Numbered from the stretch's first letter, positions 34,811 through 44,194 are shown. The stretch is 64,000 nt of DNA from Chloroflexota bacterium (GCA_018650185.1 JABIGL010000042.1:1-64000); one strand, 5' to 3'. The notes: generated by a model from the letters alone, not told the origin. Made by a program: numbers and translations.

Positions 34811-35544
34811 CAGGCACCAGTGCCCGAGAAGCCAGGCCCACGCGCCAGTTCCTCGAGGCGGTCAACGACCTCATCAATTCCGAGGTCGTCGGTCGTTAGA
34901 TCGACGGCGTCGGCGGCTCGTTTAAGCGGGGCGACCTCACGTGACGAGTCCAGATCATCCCGCCGCCTCAGGTCTTCAAGTACGGTGTCGTAAGCGATAT
35001 CGGTCCCGGACTCCTGAAGTTGCGCATGACGTCGACGCGCCCGTTCTTCGACCGATGCGTCCAGGTAAATTTTGAGTCCAGCGCCGCTCATCACGACCGT
35101 TCCGATATCACGACCGACCATCACTATCTGGCCCTTTGCCGCGATCTCACGTTGAAGGCCCACAAGCACTTCCCTGACTCCGGAAACGGCGGAGACAGCA
35201 GATACGGACCGGTCTACCTCTGGACTACGCAGGTGGTCGGTGACATCGCCGGAGCGGACGATAACCCTGCACTCTTCACCCGGCCCTCCCGTCAACTCCA
35301 TGCCGGATGAGGACGCGAGCCGGACCAAGGCATCCGGGTCGCTCAAAGCGATCTGCTTCTGTAATGCCAGGTAAGTCACGGCCCTGTACATAACGCCTGT
35401 GTCCAGGAACATATGGCCGAGGCGATCAGCGAGCACCCTGCCGACAGCCGTCTTCCCGGAGCCAACGGGTCCGTCGATCGCTATGAAGGGTGCTACGCCT
35501 GTCGACAATTGTGCTCCCCGGGCCTGATGAGACCCTGGTTCCAT
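34810..35544 (-). CDS. cmk: Cytidylate kinase
   Basis: The 244-residue protein has the P-loop IAIDGPVGSGKTAVGRVLA, DTGVMYRAVTYLAL, and VMVGRDIGTVVMSGAGLKIYL, the bacterial CMP/dCMP kinase pattern. It phosphorylates CMP and dCMP. About 17 residues precede the P-loop domain, so the true start may be slightly downstream. A perfect DnaA box lies about 130 bases upstream of its start. Confidence 0.95.
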   Translation of the reverse strand: MEPGSHQARGAQLSTGVAPFIAIDGPVGSGKTAVGRVLADRLGHMFLDTGVMYRAVTYLALQKQIALSDPDALVRLASSSGMELTGGPGEECRVIVRSGDVTDHLRSPEVDRSVSAVSAVSGVREVLVGLQREIAAKGQIVMVGRDIGTVVMSGAGLKIYLDASVEERARRRHAQLQESGTDIAYDTVLEDLRRRDDLDSSREVAPLKRAADAVDLTTDDLGIDEVVDRLEELARGPGFSGTGA

Positions 35545-35844
35545 ACCGGTGATCCGGAGGTGGCGTCGTTAAGGGACCAAAGGCCGCAGCCCGGCATCCT
35601 GATGATTCGGTTTTTGCCGCCGCCGCCAATTTTCTGGCCTGATCAGATTATATTCCGGGCGGTACCACGGTTATCCACAACGGATATTGCACGTATCGAC
35701 CGGGTCGAACGACCGGTACCGTGTTGACGACAGTCGGCGATTTCTTCGAAACTTAGTAGGTTCGTGCACGATCACACGCAGGGCGACGACCCCTACGGAT
35801 CGGTGCGCGGAACCGGAAATGTCATTAAACGAGGAGTGGATTGA
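35545..35844. other. Divergent intergenic region between cmk and cvpA
   Basis: This stretch of 300 bases separates a minus-strand gene from a plus-strand gene and should hold both promoters. On the minus strand a perfect TATAAT is at 35652-35647. A perfect DnaA box is at 35671-35679, and an imperfect inverted repeat around 35699-35717 (ACCGGGTCG/CGACCGGT) lies beyond it. I see no open frame worth calling. Confidence 0.6.
35671..35679 (+). promoter_or_regulatory. DnaA box TTATCCACA
   Basis: This is a perfect match to the classic DnaA-binding 9-mer. It sits about 18 bases upstream of the minus-strand TATAAT, in the likely -35 zone of cmk. The 14-mer GTTATCCACAACGG here is repeated exactly at 49276-49289 near ileS. 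A single box does not make an origin; a regulatory role is inferred. Confidence 0.5.
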
Positions 35845-36498
35845 ATGAGCATACTCGACTGGGTGCTGGTCGCCGTCTTTGTAGTCGGCGCCCTCCTCGG
35901 ATTGAAATGGGGCCTTGTACAGGCTGTTTTGAATTTTGTGGCTGTATACGTAGCCATGCTGGTTGGCGCTCAGTTCGCAGACGGGCTGGTTGAGCGCTTC
36001 ACCGATGACATAGAAAACGAGTCGGTAACAACCGCTATCGGCTATGTGGTCATCTTCCTCGGGGTGTTCATAGTCGCCCAGATAGTGGGGAAGATCATCC
36101 GGGCGATGTTATCGATGGTCTTCCTCGGATGGGTGGATAAGCTGGGTGGCGTCGTAGTCGGCGTCTTACTCGGAGCGATCCTCGTGACGGGCGTAGTAAC
36201 CGCAATGGCGCGGGTCGCATACCCACAGGATGAAGCGATTCTGGCGGATATCAGCGACATAGCATCCATTTCAGGCGGTATTGATGTTGACGCCGCCAAA
36301 GAACGCCTCTACCAGGAACTGGCTGAGCGATACGGTCGCGACACCATCAAAGAGTGGCTTGCCGATTCCACGATGGTTCCGAAGGTCCTGGATGCCAGGG
36401 AGAAACTCCCCGCAAACGTCCTGGGACTTATTCCGGGAGAGTTCGCATCGGCACTCAATACGCTGGAAGCTGACCTGGCGGATAACGTAGACGGTTAG
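35845..36498 (+). CDS. cvpA: CvpA-family membrane protein
   Basis: The 217-residue protein has four hydrophobic segments in its first 125 residues, starting MSILDWVLVAVFVVGALLGL, and GWVDKLGGVVVGVLLGAIL, the conserved end of the CvpA domain. The C-terminal 90 residues are soluble and helical. The family is named for colicin V production; it is widespread and its general role is membrane or envelope related. A ribosome site (GAGGAG, nine bases upstream) supports the ATG. Confidence 0.88.
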   Translation: MSILDWVLVAVFVVGALLGLKWGLVQAVLNFVAVYVAMLVGAQFADGLVERFTDDIENESVTTAIGYVVIFLGVFIVAQIVGKIIRAMLSMVFLGWVDKLGGVVVGVLLGAILVTGVVTAMARVAYPQDEAILADISDIASISGGIDVDAAKERLYQELAERYGRDTIKEWLADSTMVPKVLDAREKLPANVLGLIPGEFASALNTLEADLADNVDG

Positions 36499-36508
36499 CT
36501 GTTTTAGT

Positions 36509-36540
36509 CCTCTCGGACGTGCGAAATCTCGTCCGAGAGG
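36509..36540. terminator. Strong hairpin after cvpA
   Basis: CCTCTCGGACG at 36509-36519 pairs perfectly with CGTCCGAGAGG at 36530-36540 around a ten-base loop, 11 bases after the cvpA stop codon. The run of Ts that follows is weak (GTATGTTT), so termination may be inefficient or factor-assisted. Confidence 0.65.
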
Positions 36541-36685
36541 GTATGTTTGGCCTGAACTTCAGAGACTTTTAGCGCCGTATTGACGTATGTAACGGTTAGC
36601 TGGATCAGAACGTGTAGATATCTCTAAAGTCAGACCGACGCCTTGAGTTCATTCGCGGCCGGGCGTCGGAGGAGGCCGATGGCGC

Positions 36686-37237
36686 GTGAACCGCTCTCCA
36701 GTTTTGCTGCTGAATCAAAACTATCAGCCGTTGAACGTTTGCGACGTACGAAGGGCATTCGTGCTGCTCGGCCACGGCAAGGCTGAGACGCTTGAGATCA
36801 CTGACGCCGTAATCCGGAGCGCCTACGAAGAACACGCAGAGCCGTCAATCGTACGACTCCTCTACATGGTGAAACGCCCGTTGCACCAGCGCCGACTCTC
36901 ACGACGTGAGGTGTTTATCCGGGATCGGCACACCTGCCAGTACTGCGGCAAGAAGAGCAGGCGTTTGACGTTGGATCACGTAATGCCGCGCTCAAGAGGC
37001 GGCGAACACTCGTGGACCAACATCGTTAGCGCATGTGATCGCTGCAACCATCGGAAGGCCGGCCGCACGCCACGTGAAGCTGACATGCTGCTTCCGCGTG
37101 AGCCTGCACCACCTCGTCCAAATCCTTACGCTTTCTTCCACGCCGGTCGTATTCAAGACCAGTGGCGGCCTTATCTGCCGTGGCTCGACTCGGAAGAGAG
37201 TATGGACGGCGATTTAGCGTACGCGAGCGCTGACTAA
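36686..37237 (+). CDS. HNH endonuclease family protein
   Basis: The 183-residue protein has an N-terminal region LLLNQNYQPLNVCDVRRAFV and an HNH domain: CQYCGKKSRRLTLDHVMPRS, then NIVSACDRCNHRKAG. The two CxxC pairs hold structural zinc and the DH...N...H set forms the nuclease site. This exact architecture is common as a housekeeping-type HNH protein in Chloroflexota, Deinococcus and Cyanobacteria, and its substrate is not established. GTG 36686 is preceded by GGAGGAGG. No toxin or restriction partner is adjacent. Confidence 0.9.
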   Translation: MNRSPVLLLNQNYQPLNVCDVRRAFVLLGHGKAETLEITDAVIRSAYEEHAEPSIVRLLYMVKRPLHQRRLSRREVFIRDRHTCQYCGKKSRRLTLDHVMPRSRGGEHSWTNIVSACDRCNHRKAGRTPREADMLLPREPAPPRPNPYAFFHAGRIQDQWRPYLPWLDSEESMDGDLAYASAD

Positions 37238-37239
37238 CT

Positions 37240-37461
37240 TCAGTCCTGGACGTTCCTGAGAACGCGCCCGACGAGCCTGTCCACTGAGGCGTGAATCAAC
37301 TGGTCTTTGCCGATCACGACTGACGCCTCCTCCTCTCCAGAGGTGCCATCACAAAGCGCCACGATTACCTGATCTCCGACCGTGTTGTCCGATTCACCAG
37401 CTTCTACGAACAATACCGGTGAGTTACGGCCAATCCGGACTCCGATCACGCCCTTGCTCAA
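37240..37461 (-). CDS. Short RicT/PSP1-like beta-barrel protein
   Basis: This 73-residue protein resembles only the start of RicT/YaaT (PSP1) proteins: GVIGVRIGRNSPVLFVEAGE and TVGDQVIVALCDG correspond to their opening strands. The family usually has about 270 residues and follows holB, as here. The TTG start overlaps the holB stop (TTGA), so it is translationally coupled to holB. It could be a cut-down functional form or an eroded relic; the clean coupling favours a functional gene. Confidence 0.55.
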   Translation of the reverse strand: MSKGVIGVRIGRNSPVLFVEAGESDNTVGDQVIVALCDGTSGEEEASVVIGKDQLIHASVDRLVGRVLRNVQD

Positions 37462-38675
37462 GACGGCGTTTCGTCCCAGCCACCGCCCAAGGCTTCGTCC
37501 TCGTCAGCAGAATTCATGTTTTCGACGATCTCCGGAGGGATGGCGGGGATTTCTAGCAGCATCACCTCAAGAACCACCCGTGGCATCCCGTTGCGGCGTA
37601 GACCGTCAGCCGCTCTTGAAATGGCTTCTATCGCCAATCGAGCATCATCCGGTGCAGAAGCTGATGCCACTACAGATAGCTGCCCCGTCCACTCGACATT
37701 GGCCACAGAATTGGTGAGCTCGTGCTTAAGCAGCATGATGTCGCGCCAGATCGAGGTCCAGAGCTCCAGCTCGCGTTCCACCATCTCCCTGTTACGACTG
37801 AACTCTCGAGCCATCTCGTTGGCGTAACGGAACCTCTCCTCTATGTCCCCGGCGCTGGCGGTAAGCACTCTCAGCACGGCCTGCCGGTATCGATCTAACG
37901 TGGTCTCGTCGTTAAGCGCAGCGAACGCCCGGCCCGGCCTGCCCGCCGCAAGACGCGCTAGTTGAGCGGCGACCTCCGGGTCCGCTCCGCCTCGTTCTAT
38001 CAGGCCCTGTTCTATCTCTCCGGTCGGGACTGCATGAAGCTCAATCGGCTGACATCGCGAAATTACGGTCTGCGGAAGCGATCCGACCGTCGGGGCGAGG
38101 AGTACGATCACCACATTCTCCGGTGGCTCCTCCAGGGTCTTCAGAAGCGCATTCCAGCCCGATCCGTCCGGGGCCATTCGATGCGCTCCATCAAAAATGA
38201 CGACCCTTTTCCCACCCTCGAAGGGGTTCAATGACACATCGTGCTGCATCTCGCGTACGTGTCCGATGCTGATCAGGGTCCGGGCGGCATCCTGGTCAGG
38301 AGTGCTTTCACGCGTGCCAGAACTGACGCCAAGAAGCGGGGTGTGCGGGTCTATGGTCTTCACATCAGCGTGTACGTCCCGCGCAATTCGGTCGCAAGGC
38401 ACACATTTTCCGCATGGCGGTGGCGCGTCGTCGCCGAACATGTCCGGTGTAGGGGTGCAGTTCACGAGGCGCGCCAGGTCAAGCGCAAGCGTCCGTTTCC
38501 CTACCTGATCGGGTCCCGTGATCAGGTAGGCGTGCGCGACACGTCCAGCTTCATGCGAACGTTGCAAATACAGGCGCGCCGCGCTGTGGCCAATCGTCTG
38601 CCACCCCCCGGTATTACCGGTACTACCGGCGTCTCCGGATGTTGACGGTACGGGTGCCGCGTCTGGCATGGTCAT
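37458..38675 (-). CDS. holB: DNA polymerase III subunit delta'
   Basis: The 405-residue clamp-loader protein has LITGPDQVGKRTLALDLARL (P-loop region), a zinc-binding set with cysteines spaced as in delta' (PPPCGKCVPCDRI), RVVIFDGAHRMAPDGSGWNA and LKTLEEPPENVVIVLLAP, and SRCQPIELH (SRC motif). It loads the sliding clamp with gamma/tau and delta. The first 20 residues are Thr/Gly-rich and may be cut if the start is further in. lysA lies upstream on the same strand. Confidence 0.92.
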   Translation of the reverse strand: MTMPDAAPVPSTSGDAGSTGNTGGWQTIGHSAARLYLQRSHEAGRVAHAYLITGPDQVGKRTLALDLARLVNCTPTPDMFGDDAPPPCGKCVPCDRIARDVHADVKTIDPHTPLLGVSSGTRESTPDQDAARTLISIGHVREMQHDVSLNPFEGGKRVVIFDGAHRMAPDGSGWNALLKTLEEPPENVVIVLLAPTVGSLPQTVISRCQPIELHAVPTGEIEQGLIERGGADPEVAAQLARLAAGRPGRAFAALNDETTLDRYRQAVLRVLTASAGDIEERFRYANEMAREFSRNREMVERELELWTSIWRDIMLLKHELTNSVANVEWTGQLSVVASASAPDDARLAIEAISRAADGLRRNGMPRVVLEVMLLEIPAIPPEIVENMNSADEDEALGGGWDETPS

Positions 38676-38682
38676 CGCTCGC

Positions 38683-40023
38683 TCACATCACGCTCGATGC
38701 GAGCAAGTCGTCGTAGGTCTCTCTCCGGCGGATGAGCTTTGCTTCGCCGTCTTTGACGAGCACAACCGCTGGCCTGAGCGACATGTTGTAGTTGCTCGCC
38801 ATCGACAGGTTGTAGGCGCCTGAAGAAGCTATGGCGACCACGTCACCCGGCGCGAGATCCGGCATCGGAGCGTCTTTTACAAGCAAGTCGCCAGATTCAC
38901 AGTACTTGCCAGCGATCGTTACATCCCCGGTCGGCGCTTCCGCTGGGCTGTTTGCTTTGACCACCGAGTAGCCAGCTCCGTACAGCGCAGGCCGGATGTT
39001 GTCACCCATACCGCCGTCCACACTGACGTATTTGCGAACGCCCGGGATGTCTTTGGTCCCGCCGACGGTATAGACGGCGACTCCTGCCCTTCCGATGATG
39101 GCGCGACCGGGTTCCAGGATCAGGCGGGGTTCGTCCAGCCCGAATCTGTCGCATGCCTCGCGGACCGAAGCGCTGATCGCGCTGGCGTACTCGGAAATCT
39201 CCGGTGGGGGCGTATCCGAGACGTAGCCGATAGCGAACCCACCTCCGGGACTGAAAACCCGCTGGTTAAGGCCATGCTCACGCATCTTCGCTACAAGTTC
39301 CAATACGTACGGAATCGCCTCTGTGTAGGGCTCAATTTCAAATAATGGAGACCCGAGATGAAAGTGGACCCCGAGGACGTCGAGGTTTGACTTGCCCAGT
39401 GCGTGCTTGATTGCCTCCTCCGCCTGGCCGGTTTCGATGGGGAAGCCGAACTTCTGATCGAGGACGCCGGTCGCTGTGAGCAGGTGGGTGTGACCGTCGA
39501 TGCTGGGCGATACACGAAGCAGGACCGGCTGCGTGATGCCTTTGTTATGGGCGACCTCGTCCAGCAGGTCGATCTCGTACATGCTGTCCACCGTAATCAG
39601 CCCGATGCCGTAATCAAGGGCCTCTTCAAGTTCTGCCCGGCCTTTGTTGTTGCCGTGGAAGTTGATCTCGGGGGCCGGAAACTCTGCGGCGCGGGCAATC
39701 GCGAGTTCGCCGCCGGTCACGACATCCATGCCGACGTGCTCTTCTTCCAAGATTTTAGCCAGTGCCGGGCTGCTAAACGCTTTAGACGAGTAAGCGATAT
39801 GCGAGTTCGGATACTCCGTCCCGAAGCCACCGACGAAGGCGCGACACATCTCACGAATCGTGTGTTCGTCATATACGTAGAGTGGGGTGCCGTACATCTC
39901 GGCAAGCGAAACGACGTCACAGCCGCCAATAGTTAGCCGGCCTGCGTCATTCAGGTCCGCTGTCATCGGGAGCAGTTCCCTGTTTGGAATCTCGGTCAAG
40001 GGTCGCCTTTCTTCGAATTTCAC
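38683..40023 (-). CDS. lysA: Diaminopimelate decarboxylase
   Basis: The 446-residue PLP enzyme makes lysine from meso-diaminopimelate. It has AYSSKAF with the PLP lysine, GVHFHLGSP, FSPGGGFAIGYV, ILEPGRAIIGRAGV and KYCESGDLL (active-site cysteine) in order. The start is uncertain: GTG 40023, TTG 39999 (after AGAAAGG) and ATG 39966 all give a complete enzyme. It is seven bases upstream of holB and divergent from selD. Confidence 0.95.
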   Translation of the reverse strand: MKFEERRPLTEIPNRELLPMTADLNDAGRLTIGGCDVVSLAEMYGTPLYVYDEHTIREMCRAFVGGFGTEYPNSHIAYSSKAFSSPALAKILEEEHVGMDVVTGGELAIARAAEFPAPEINFHGNNKGRAELEEALDYGIGLITVDSMYEIDLLDEVAHNKGITQPVLLRVSPSIDGHTHLLTATGVLDQKFGFPIETGQAEEAIKHALGKSNLDVLGVHFHLGSPLFEIEPYTEAIPYVLELVAKMREHGLNQRVFSPGGGFAIGYVSDTPPPEISEYASAISASVREACDRFGLDEPRLILEPGRAIIGRAGVAVYTVGGTKDIPGVRKYVSVDGGMGDNIRPALYGAGYSVVKANSPAEAPTGDVTIAGKYCESGDLLVKDAPMPDLAPGDVVAIASSGAYNLSMASNYNMSLRPAVVLVKDGEAKLIRRRETYDDLLASSVM

Positions 40024-40220
40024 GCATCAGAGGCGGGTAACGGATGTCGTGTTCGCACCGACGCCCTTCGAATTTCATCACATTGGTGACAGGAACGCCA
40101 TGTGGGTGGCGTCAACCCGGTACCTCGAACCAACCCGTTACGAGTGTGGCGACTATACTTCGACGATGGTCCATGCAAGTGGGCCACCGTGCGCCGCTTG
40201 AGATCAGGAATGGTTAAAGA

Positions 40221-41273
40221 ATGTCACAGCAGACGGATGTCAGGCTAACAAGTCTGGCCTCCTGCGCCGGCTGAGCTGGCAAGTACAGTCAAGCCGACCT
40301 GACGCGGGTTCTGCGTCAGCTACCAAACATCATGCCGTTTGATCCCAACGTTCTCGTGGGGTTCGATACGGGCGATGACGCCGCGATCTATCGCGTTACG
40401 GACGAGATAGCTCTCGTCTTAACGCTCGATTTCTTCCCGCCTATAGTTGACGATCCATACGACTACGGCGCTATCGCCGTAGCCAACGCTGTGAGTGACG
40501 TTTACGCCGTTGGCGGCCGTCCGATTGCCGGGCTAAACATCGCCGGGTTCCCTGACGTCCTCACTCACGAAGTGATCGCCAAGATTCTCGAGGGCGGCGC
40601 TGCTAAAGCCGCTGAAGCTGGATTTCCGGTGCTGGGCGGGCACACCGTCCGGGACGATGAGCCAAAGTACGGCATGGCCGTTACCGGGTTCGTTCACCCG
40701 GGTAAACAGGTGACTAATGCCGCTGCACAGGTCGGCGACAAGCTTGTGATTACGAAGCCGCTCGGTAACGGAATCATTGCAACCGCCGGTAAAGCGCAAG
40801 TCGCCAAACCGGAGATCATCGCCGCCGCGGTCAAATCTATGTCCACGTTAAACCGCGATGCGGCGGATGCGATGGTTGCTGTTGGTGCGCACTCCGCTAC
40901 GGATGTCACAGGATTCGGGTTGGTGGGCCATCTGATGGGCATGACGCGGGCCAGCGGCGTCAACGCAAAGGTCTGGCGCAGTTCCCTTCCCGTCCTCGAT
41001 GGAACGCTCGAACTCATCGATGCCGGGATGGTGCCCGGCGGTACCCATCGCAACCTGGATTCACTTGAAGATGGTGTCGTCTGGGCCGATGAACTCACAG
41101 ATGCAGACAAGTTCCTGATGGCAGACCCACAAACCTCTGGCGGCATGCTGATATCGGTGGCCGACGACTCACTGGATGAGCTGCTTTCACGACTACGAGA
41201 CTTTGGTACTTTGGCCGCGGACGTCGTTGGCGAGATCGTTCCCGGACCCGGCGTTGTTGAGGCGCTGAGCTAG
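40221..41273 (+). CDS. selD: Selenide, water dikinase (selenoprotein, in-frame UGA at codon 18)
   Basis: SelD makes selenophosphate from selenide and ATP. Reading from ATG 40221 gives MSQQTDVRLTSLASCAG, then TGA at 40272-40274, then AGKYSQADLTRVL and the long downstream frame with VGFDTGDDAAIYRV, DVYAVGGRP and ATDVTGFGLVGHL. The UGA falls exactly where this family has its catalytic Cys or Sec (CAG-x-AGK), and the frame is continuous otherwise, so it encodes selenocysteine. Length with Sec is 350 residues, standard. A stem-loop at 40299-40319 fits a bacterial SECIS. Without recoding the gene would be wrongly called from 40332. Confidence 0.95.
40299..40319 (+). promoter_or_regulatory. Bacterial SECIS stem-loop in selD
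   Basis: CTGACGC at 40299-40305 pairs perfectly with GCGTCAG at 40313-40319 around the loop GGGTTCT. The loop lies 32-38 bases after the UGA, at the far end of the window expected for SelB-dependent recoding. The loop carries the G/T residues typical of such elements. It is inside the coding region, as bacterial SECIS elements are. Confidence 0.7.
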
Positions 41274-41352
41274 CCAGAGTGGATTAGTGATTCGGAAATA
41301 CCCGGTACCGGATTAGCTAGTAGCGAAGACCACCGTCCAAATACGCTGCCCT

Positions 41353-41395
41353 TGTACTCGTGGGGACGCGATGTATCGCGTCTCTCATGAGTACA
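41353..41395. repeat. Long near-perfect hairpin downstream of selD
   Basis: TGTACTC at 41353-41359 pairs with GAGTACA at 41389-41395, and GACGCGAT at 41365-41372 pairs with ATCGCGTC at 41375-41382, with a two-base turn. Wobble pairs and one bulge fill the middle, giving a stem of about 20 pairs. No run of Ts follows on either strand. It could be a structured RNA, a palindromic repeat element or a processing site; the sequence does not decide. Confidence 0.5.
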
Positions 41396-41461
41396 GGTCC
41401 GCACACGCTTCTAAATATCCTGTGCGGGCCATGGTTTTGCGGAGTCGACGTGTAGTTCGCG

Positions 41462-44194
41462 TTGACCCGCTTGAGGCGACCAGGGGTAGGTTTGATCCAG
41501 GACGGCGATGAGGTGCCACCGGGGCATAACCCGGCGGAACGACCAGATTCAGCATCGGTAACTCGCGTACTTCACATGGACGCGAGCGGTCGGGTCGTGC
41601 ACGATCCCGGAAACGGTGATCCTCGCAGCATCGCACCTGATGCCGAACCCATCTCGCTATCAGACATCCTTCCCGAATCCGCCACCATCGATCTCATGGC
41701 GGCCATCCGGGCCGCCGCGGACACGGGAAACGCACAGTTCCTGGAGTTTGACCTGCTCTCCGAAGATGGTCTGCGCAGGATTCATGCGGAGGCAGCTCCT
41801 GATCCCGAACATCAGGGCGAGTTTGTGGTCACGTCCCGGGAATACTCCGATTCTGACGATTCCGAACTGATACGACAGGCCCGGGACGTCGATCTGTTCG
41901 CCGCTTTTTGCGCAGAGGCTCGTGAACGTGAATCCGTGTTCACGGAGTTTGCACGCGTCCTCGCCGTCCATCTGACATACGACCAGCTGAACATCGTTAC
42001 AGTTGACACTGACCGGGATCAGCAACATGTGTTGTTCTCCACGGAAGATGATCTGGACGCCGTTGTTCCCTTGTCCGGCACCGCAGTTCAGGTCGTTTCA
42101 CGAACCAACGAACGGCTTGTTGTCCCTACGGCAATTCCATCGGTGATCGTAGTTCCACTCCGTTCCTCCGGCGAAACGCTTGCCTACGTAAGCGTCCACT
42201 CAAAGGCCTGGGAGTCGTTTGACGACGACGAGCTTGAGGTCGTATCTGCTTTTTGCCCGTCCGTCGCCGCCGCGATGGCGGCCGATACATACCGGAAATT
42301 TTCTTCACGCTCCGTTCTTGAACAGAGCACATTGCAGGCGATCAGTGCTGTCTCAGCCGCCGCCGGTGATCTCGATACGATGCTCCAGGTGGTGGCCGAC
42401 AGGATCCACCGCAACGATCGGTTCGCTTACGTACGCATTGAGGCCTTCGTAACGGAATTCACCGCGGGGGCTGGTTCGAATATCCTGGCGACTCGCGGCG
42501 TCGATAGCGTCTCCACGGGAGATGTTCCTGATTTTGTTGAGGACCGGACGCCGCGGTCATGGAGCAAGGTCATTGGGGCCGGTTCTGAACCACTGGGTAA
42601 CTTTTGCGTTGACGCCGCTCAAACCGTGGAGCTCGATCACGAGGACCAGGAGTTTCTCTCGGAATGCGCCCGCAGATTGGCCCACGGAATTGAACGCATC
42701 AAGACAGAAGATGCTCTCGAACGGCTTCGCACAGAGATTGACGCTTCCCGCGAAATCGAGCGGGCAACGGCAGGGTTGTCAGACCTCGTCGCGCTCGTCG
42801 AGATAGCTTCGGAAGAGATCGTTCGCCTGGCGGAACCGGCGTTCTTGAAAATTCGCGTAACACAGCCGGGTTCTAACGAGTCACGGCACGAACACAAAAT
42901 CGCCGACCCGCTATCGCCAGGCGGACCGCAAACAGGTGATTCGGTAGGACTATCGACGGCGTCGGTCTCGCTTATCAGTCCCGCGGGTGTGGTCGGGGAC
43001 ATCCAGGCGGCGTGGAACAGCAGCGAGGAGGCCCGAACGGGGTTGCGCAGGCTTGAAGCGATGACGCCGCGGCTCGCCGAACGCATCAATGCGCTTTTGC
43101 TCATGGAACAGGCGGCTTCCGATTCCAGGGATAACGCCTGTCTTGCGGAGATCGAGTCTGCGATTCTACGCTGCACAGACCCGGCGCTTGCCCTTGAGGA
43201 AGCCACCTCGATCCTGAGCGACAGACTACAAGGCGCACGGATTTCGATCTCCGCACTTGAACCTGACGGATCAGCCTTCTCTGAAATCTCTGTAAGTGGA
43301 TTCCCGATTCCGGGATGGGCCGACGGTTCACCTCGTCAACTTCAGGGCAGCCTGGAAGAGACCCTCGTGCTCGGCACCGGGCCGGTTACAAGCGCCGGAA
43401 GCACACCCGACGCACTCGTCGCACGGTGGCCTTCAGAGGCACAGGCGATCGGTGCGGGTGTTCAGTCCCTCGTAAGTGCAGCAATCCCGACCGGTGACAC
43501 AGTGTCAGCATGGCTTTCAGCCCGGTCTCCGCAGATCACCGGATTCGGTGAGGGCGACGTTAACCTTCTCGGTAGGGCCGCTACGTTGATGGCCGGGGCC
43601 GTGTTGCGACATGGCCCAATCTCCTCAGCAACGACTTCCGGATCTGAGATGGAGATCCTTGCCCGTATTGGTCACATCAGCCAGTCTGCGGGCGGCGTCG
43701 AGGTCCCGTACGCCCGATTCTCAGCAGAGCTTGCCGGTTTGGTTGAGTTCGGACAGATCGAGATTGCAGAGTTGGGGCCATCTCGCGATGTAGCCTGGAG
43801 GGTTTACCTGAGTGGTAAGCCTGTCCCCGGCTGGGAAGCCGGTTCAGAGTTCGCCTTGCCGGGAACGGTGACCGAGGCGGTTGTACGAAGTCGGACCGGC
43901 CTTCTGGTCACCGGCCAGTCAGATACCGAGATGGCGGGTCGATTTCCCGCCCAGGCGGCTGCACTGGCGGCGGAGTTAAGGGCACTTGTTGCCGCACCGC
44001 TCGTCATCGACGGGGAGCCGGTAGGAAGCCTGATTGTTCGCTCGATGGCCCCGGAGGCGTACTCCCAGAAAGATCTCGTCGTAGTGGAGGCCGTTGCGGT
44101 CCACATTTCGGCCGCTGTTGCACGTGGCCGCCTACAAAAACGTATCGAACGTCAACGTCACGAGTCTGAAGCCCTCGCCACCATGGGATCTTGA
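41462..44194 (+). CDS. Multi-GAF sensor protein, N-terminal part of a split histidine kinase
   Basis: The 910-residue frame has a PAS-like start (to about 125) and then about five GAF-type repeats (roughly 130-275, 285-420, 425-560, 565-720, 735-890). The fourth and fifth are closely similar (SGFPIPGWADGS against SGKPVPGWEAGS). It ends ESEALATMGS and stops, where a further GAF domain would be expected to begin. That missing part continues at once in another frame, in the histidine kinase gene that follows. No transmembrane segment is seen, so the sensor is probably cytoplasmic. TTG 41462 is a tentative start. Confidence 0.75.
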   Translation: MTRLRRPGVGLIQDGDEVPPGHNPAERPDSASVTRVLHMDASGRVVHDPGNGDPRSIAPDAEPISLSDILPESATIDLMAAIRAAADTGNAQFLEFDLLSEDGLRRIHAEAAPDPEHQGEFVVTSREYSDSDDSELIRQARDVDLFAAFCAEARERESVFTEFARVLAVHLTYDQLNIVTVDTDRDQQHVLFSTEDDLDAVVPLSGTAVQVVSRTNERLVVPTAIPSVIVVPLRSSGETLAYVSVHSKAWESFDDDELEVVSAFCPSVAAAMAADTYRKFSSRSVLEQSTLQAISAVSAAAGDLDTMLQVVADRIHRNDRFAYVRIEAFVTEFTAGAGSNILATRGVDSVSTGDVPDFVEDRTPRSWSKVIGAGSEPLGNFCVDAAQTVELDHEDQEFLSECARRLAHGIERIKTEDALERLRTEIDASREIERATAGLSDLVALVEIASEEIVRLAEPAFLKIRVTQPGSNESRHEHKIADPLSPGGPQTGDSVGLSTASVSLISPAGVVGDIQAAWNSSEEARTGLRRLEAMTPRLAERINALLLMEQAASDSRDNACLAEIESAILRCTDPALALEEATSILSDRLQGARISISALEPDGSAFSEISVSGFPIPGWADGSPRQLQGSLEETLVLGTGPVTSAGSTPDALVARWPSEAQAIGAGVQSLVSAAIPTGDTVSAWLSARSPQITGFGEGDVNLLGRAATLMAGAVLRHGPISSATTSGSEMEILARIGHISQSAGGVEVPYARFSAELAGLVEFGQIEIAELGPSRDVAWRVYLSGKPVPGWEAGSEFALPGTVTEAVVRSRTGLLVTGQSDTEMAGRFPAQAAALAAELRALVAAPLVIDGEPVGSLIVRSMAPEAYSQKDLVVVEAVAVHISAAVARGRLQKRIERQRHESEALATMGS

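Noticed and set aside
35671-35679. Replication origin at the DnaA box
   Set aside because: Only one box is present, with no cluster, no AT-rich unwinding region and no dnaA or dnaN nearby.
44192-44194. UGA in the sensor kinase as a selenocysteine codon
   Set aside because: Further stops follow soon in the same frame, and the homologous sequence continues in a different frame, so a frameshift is the better explanation.
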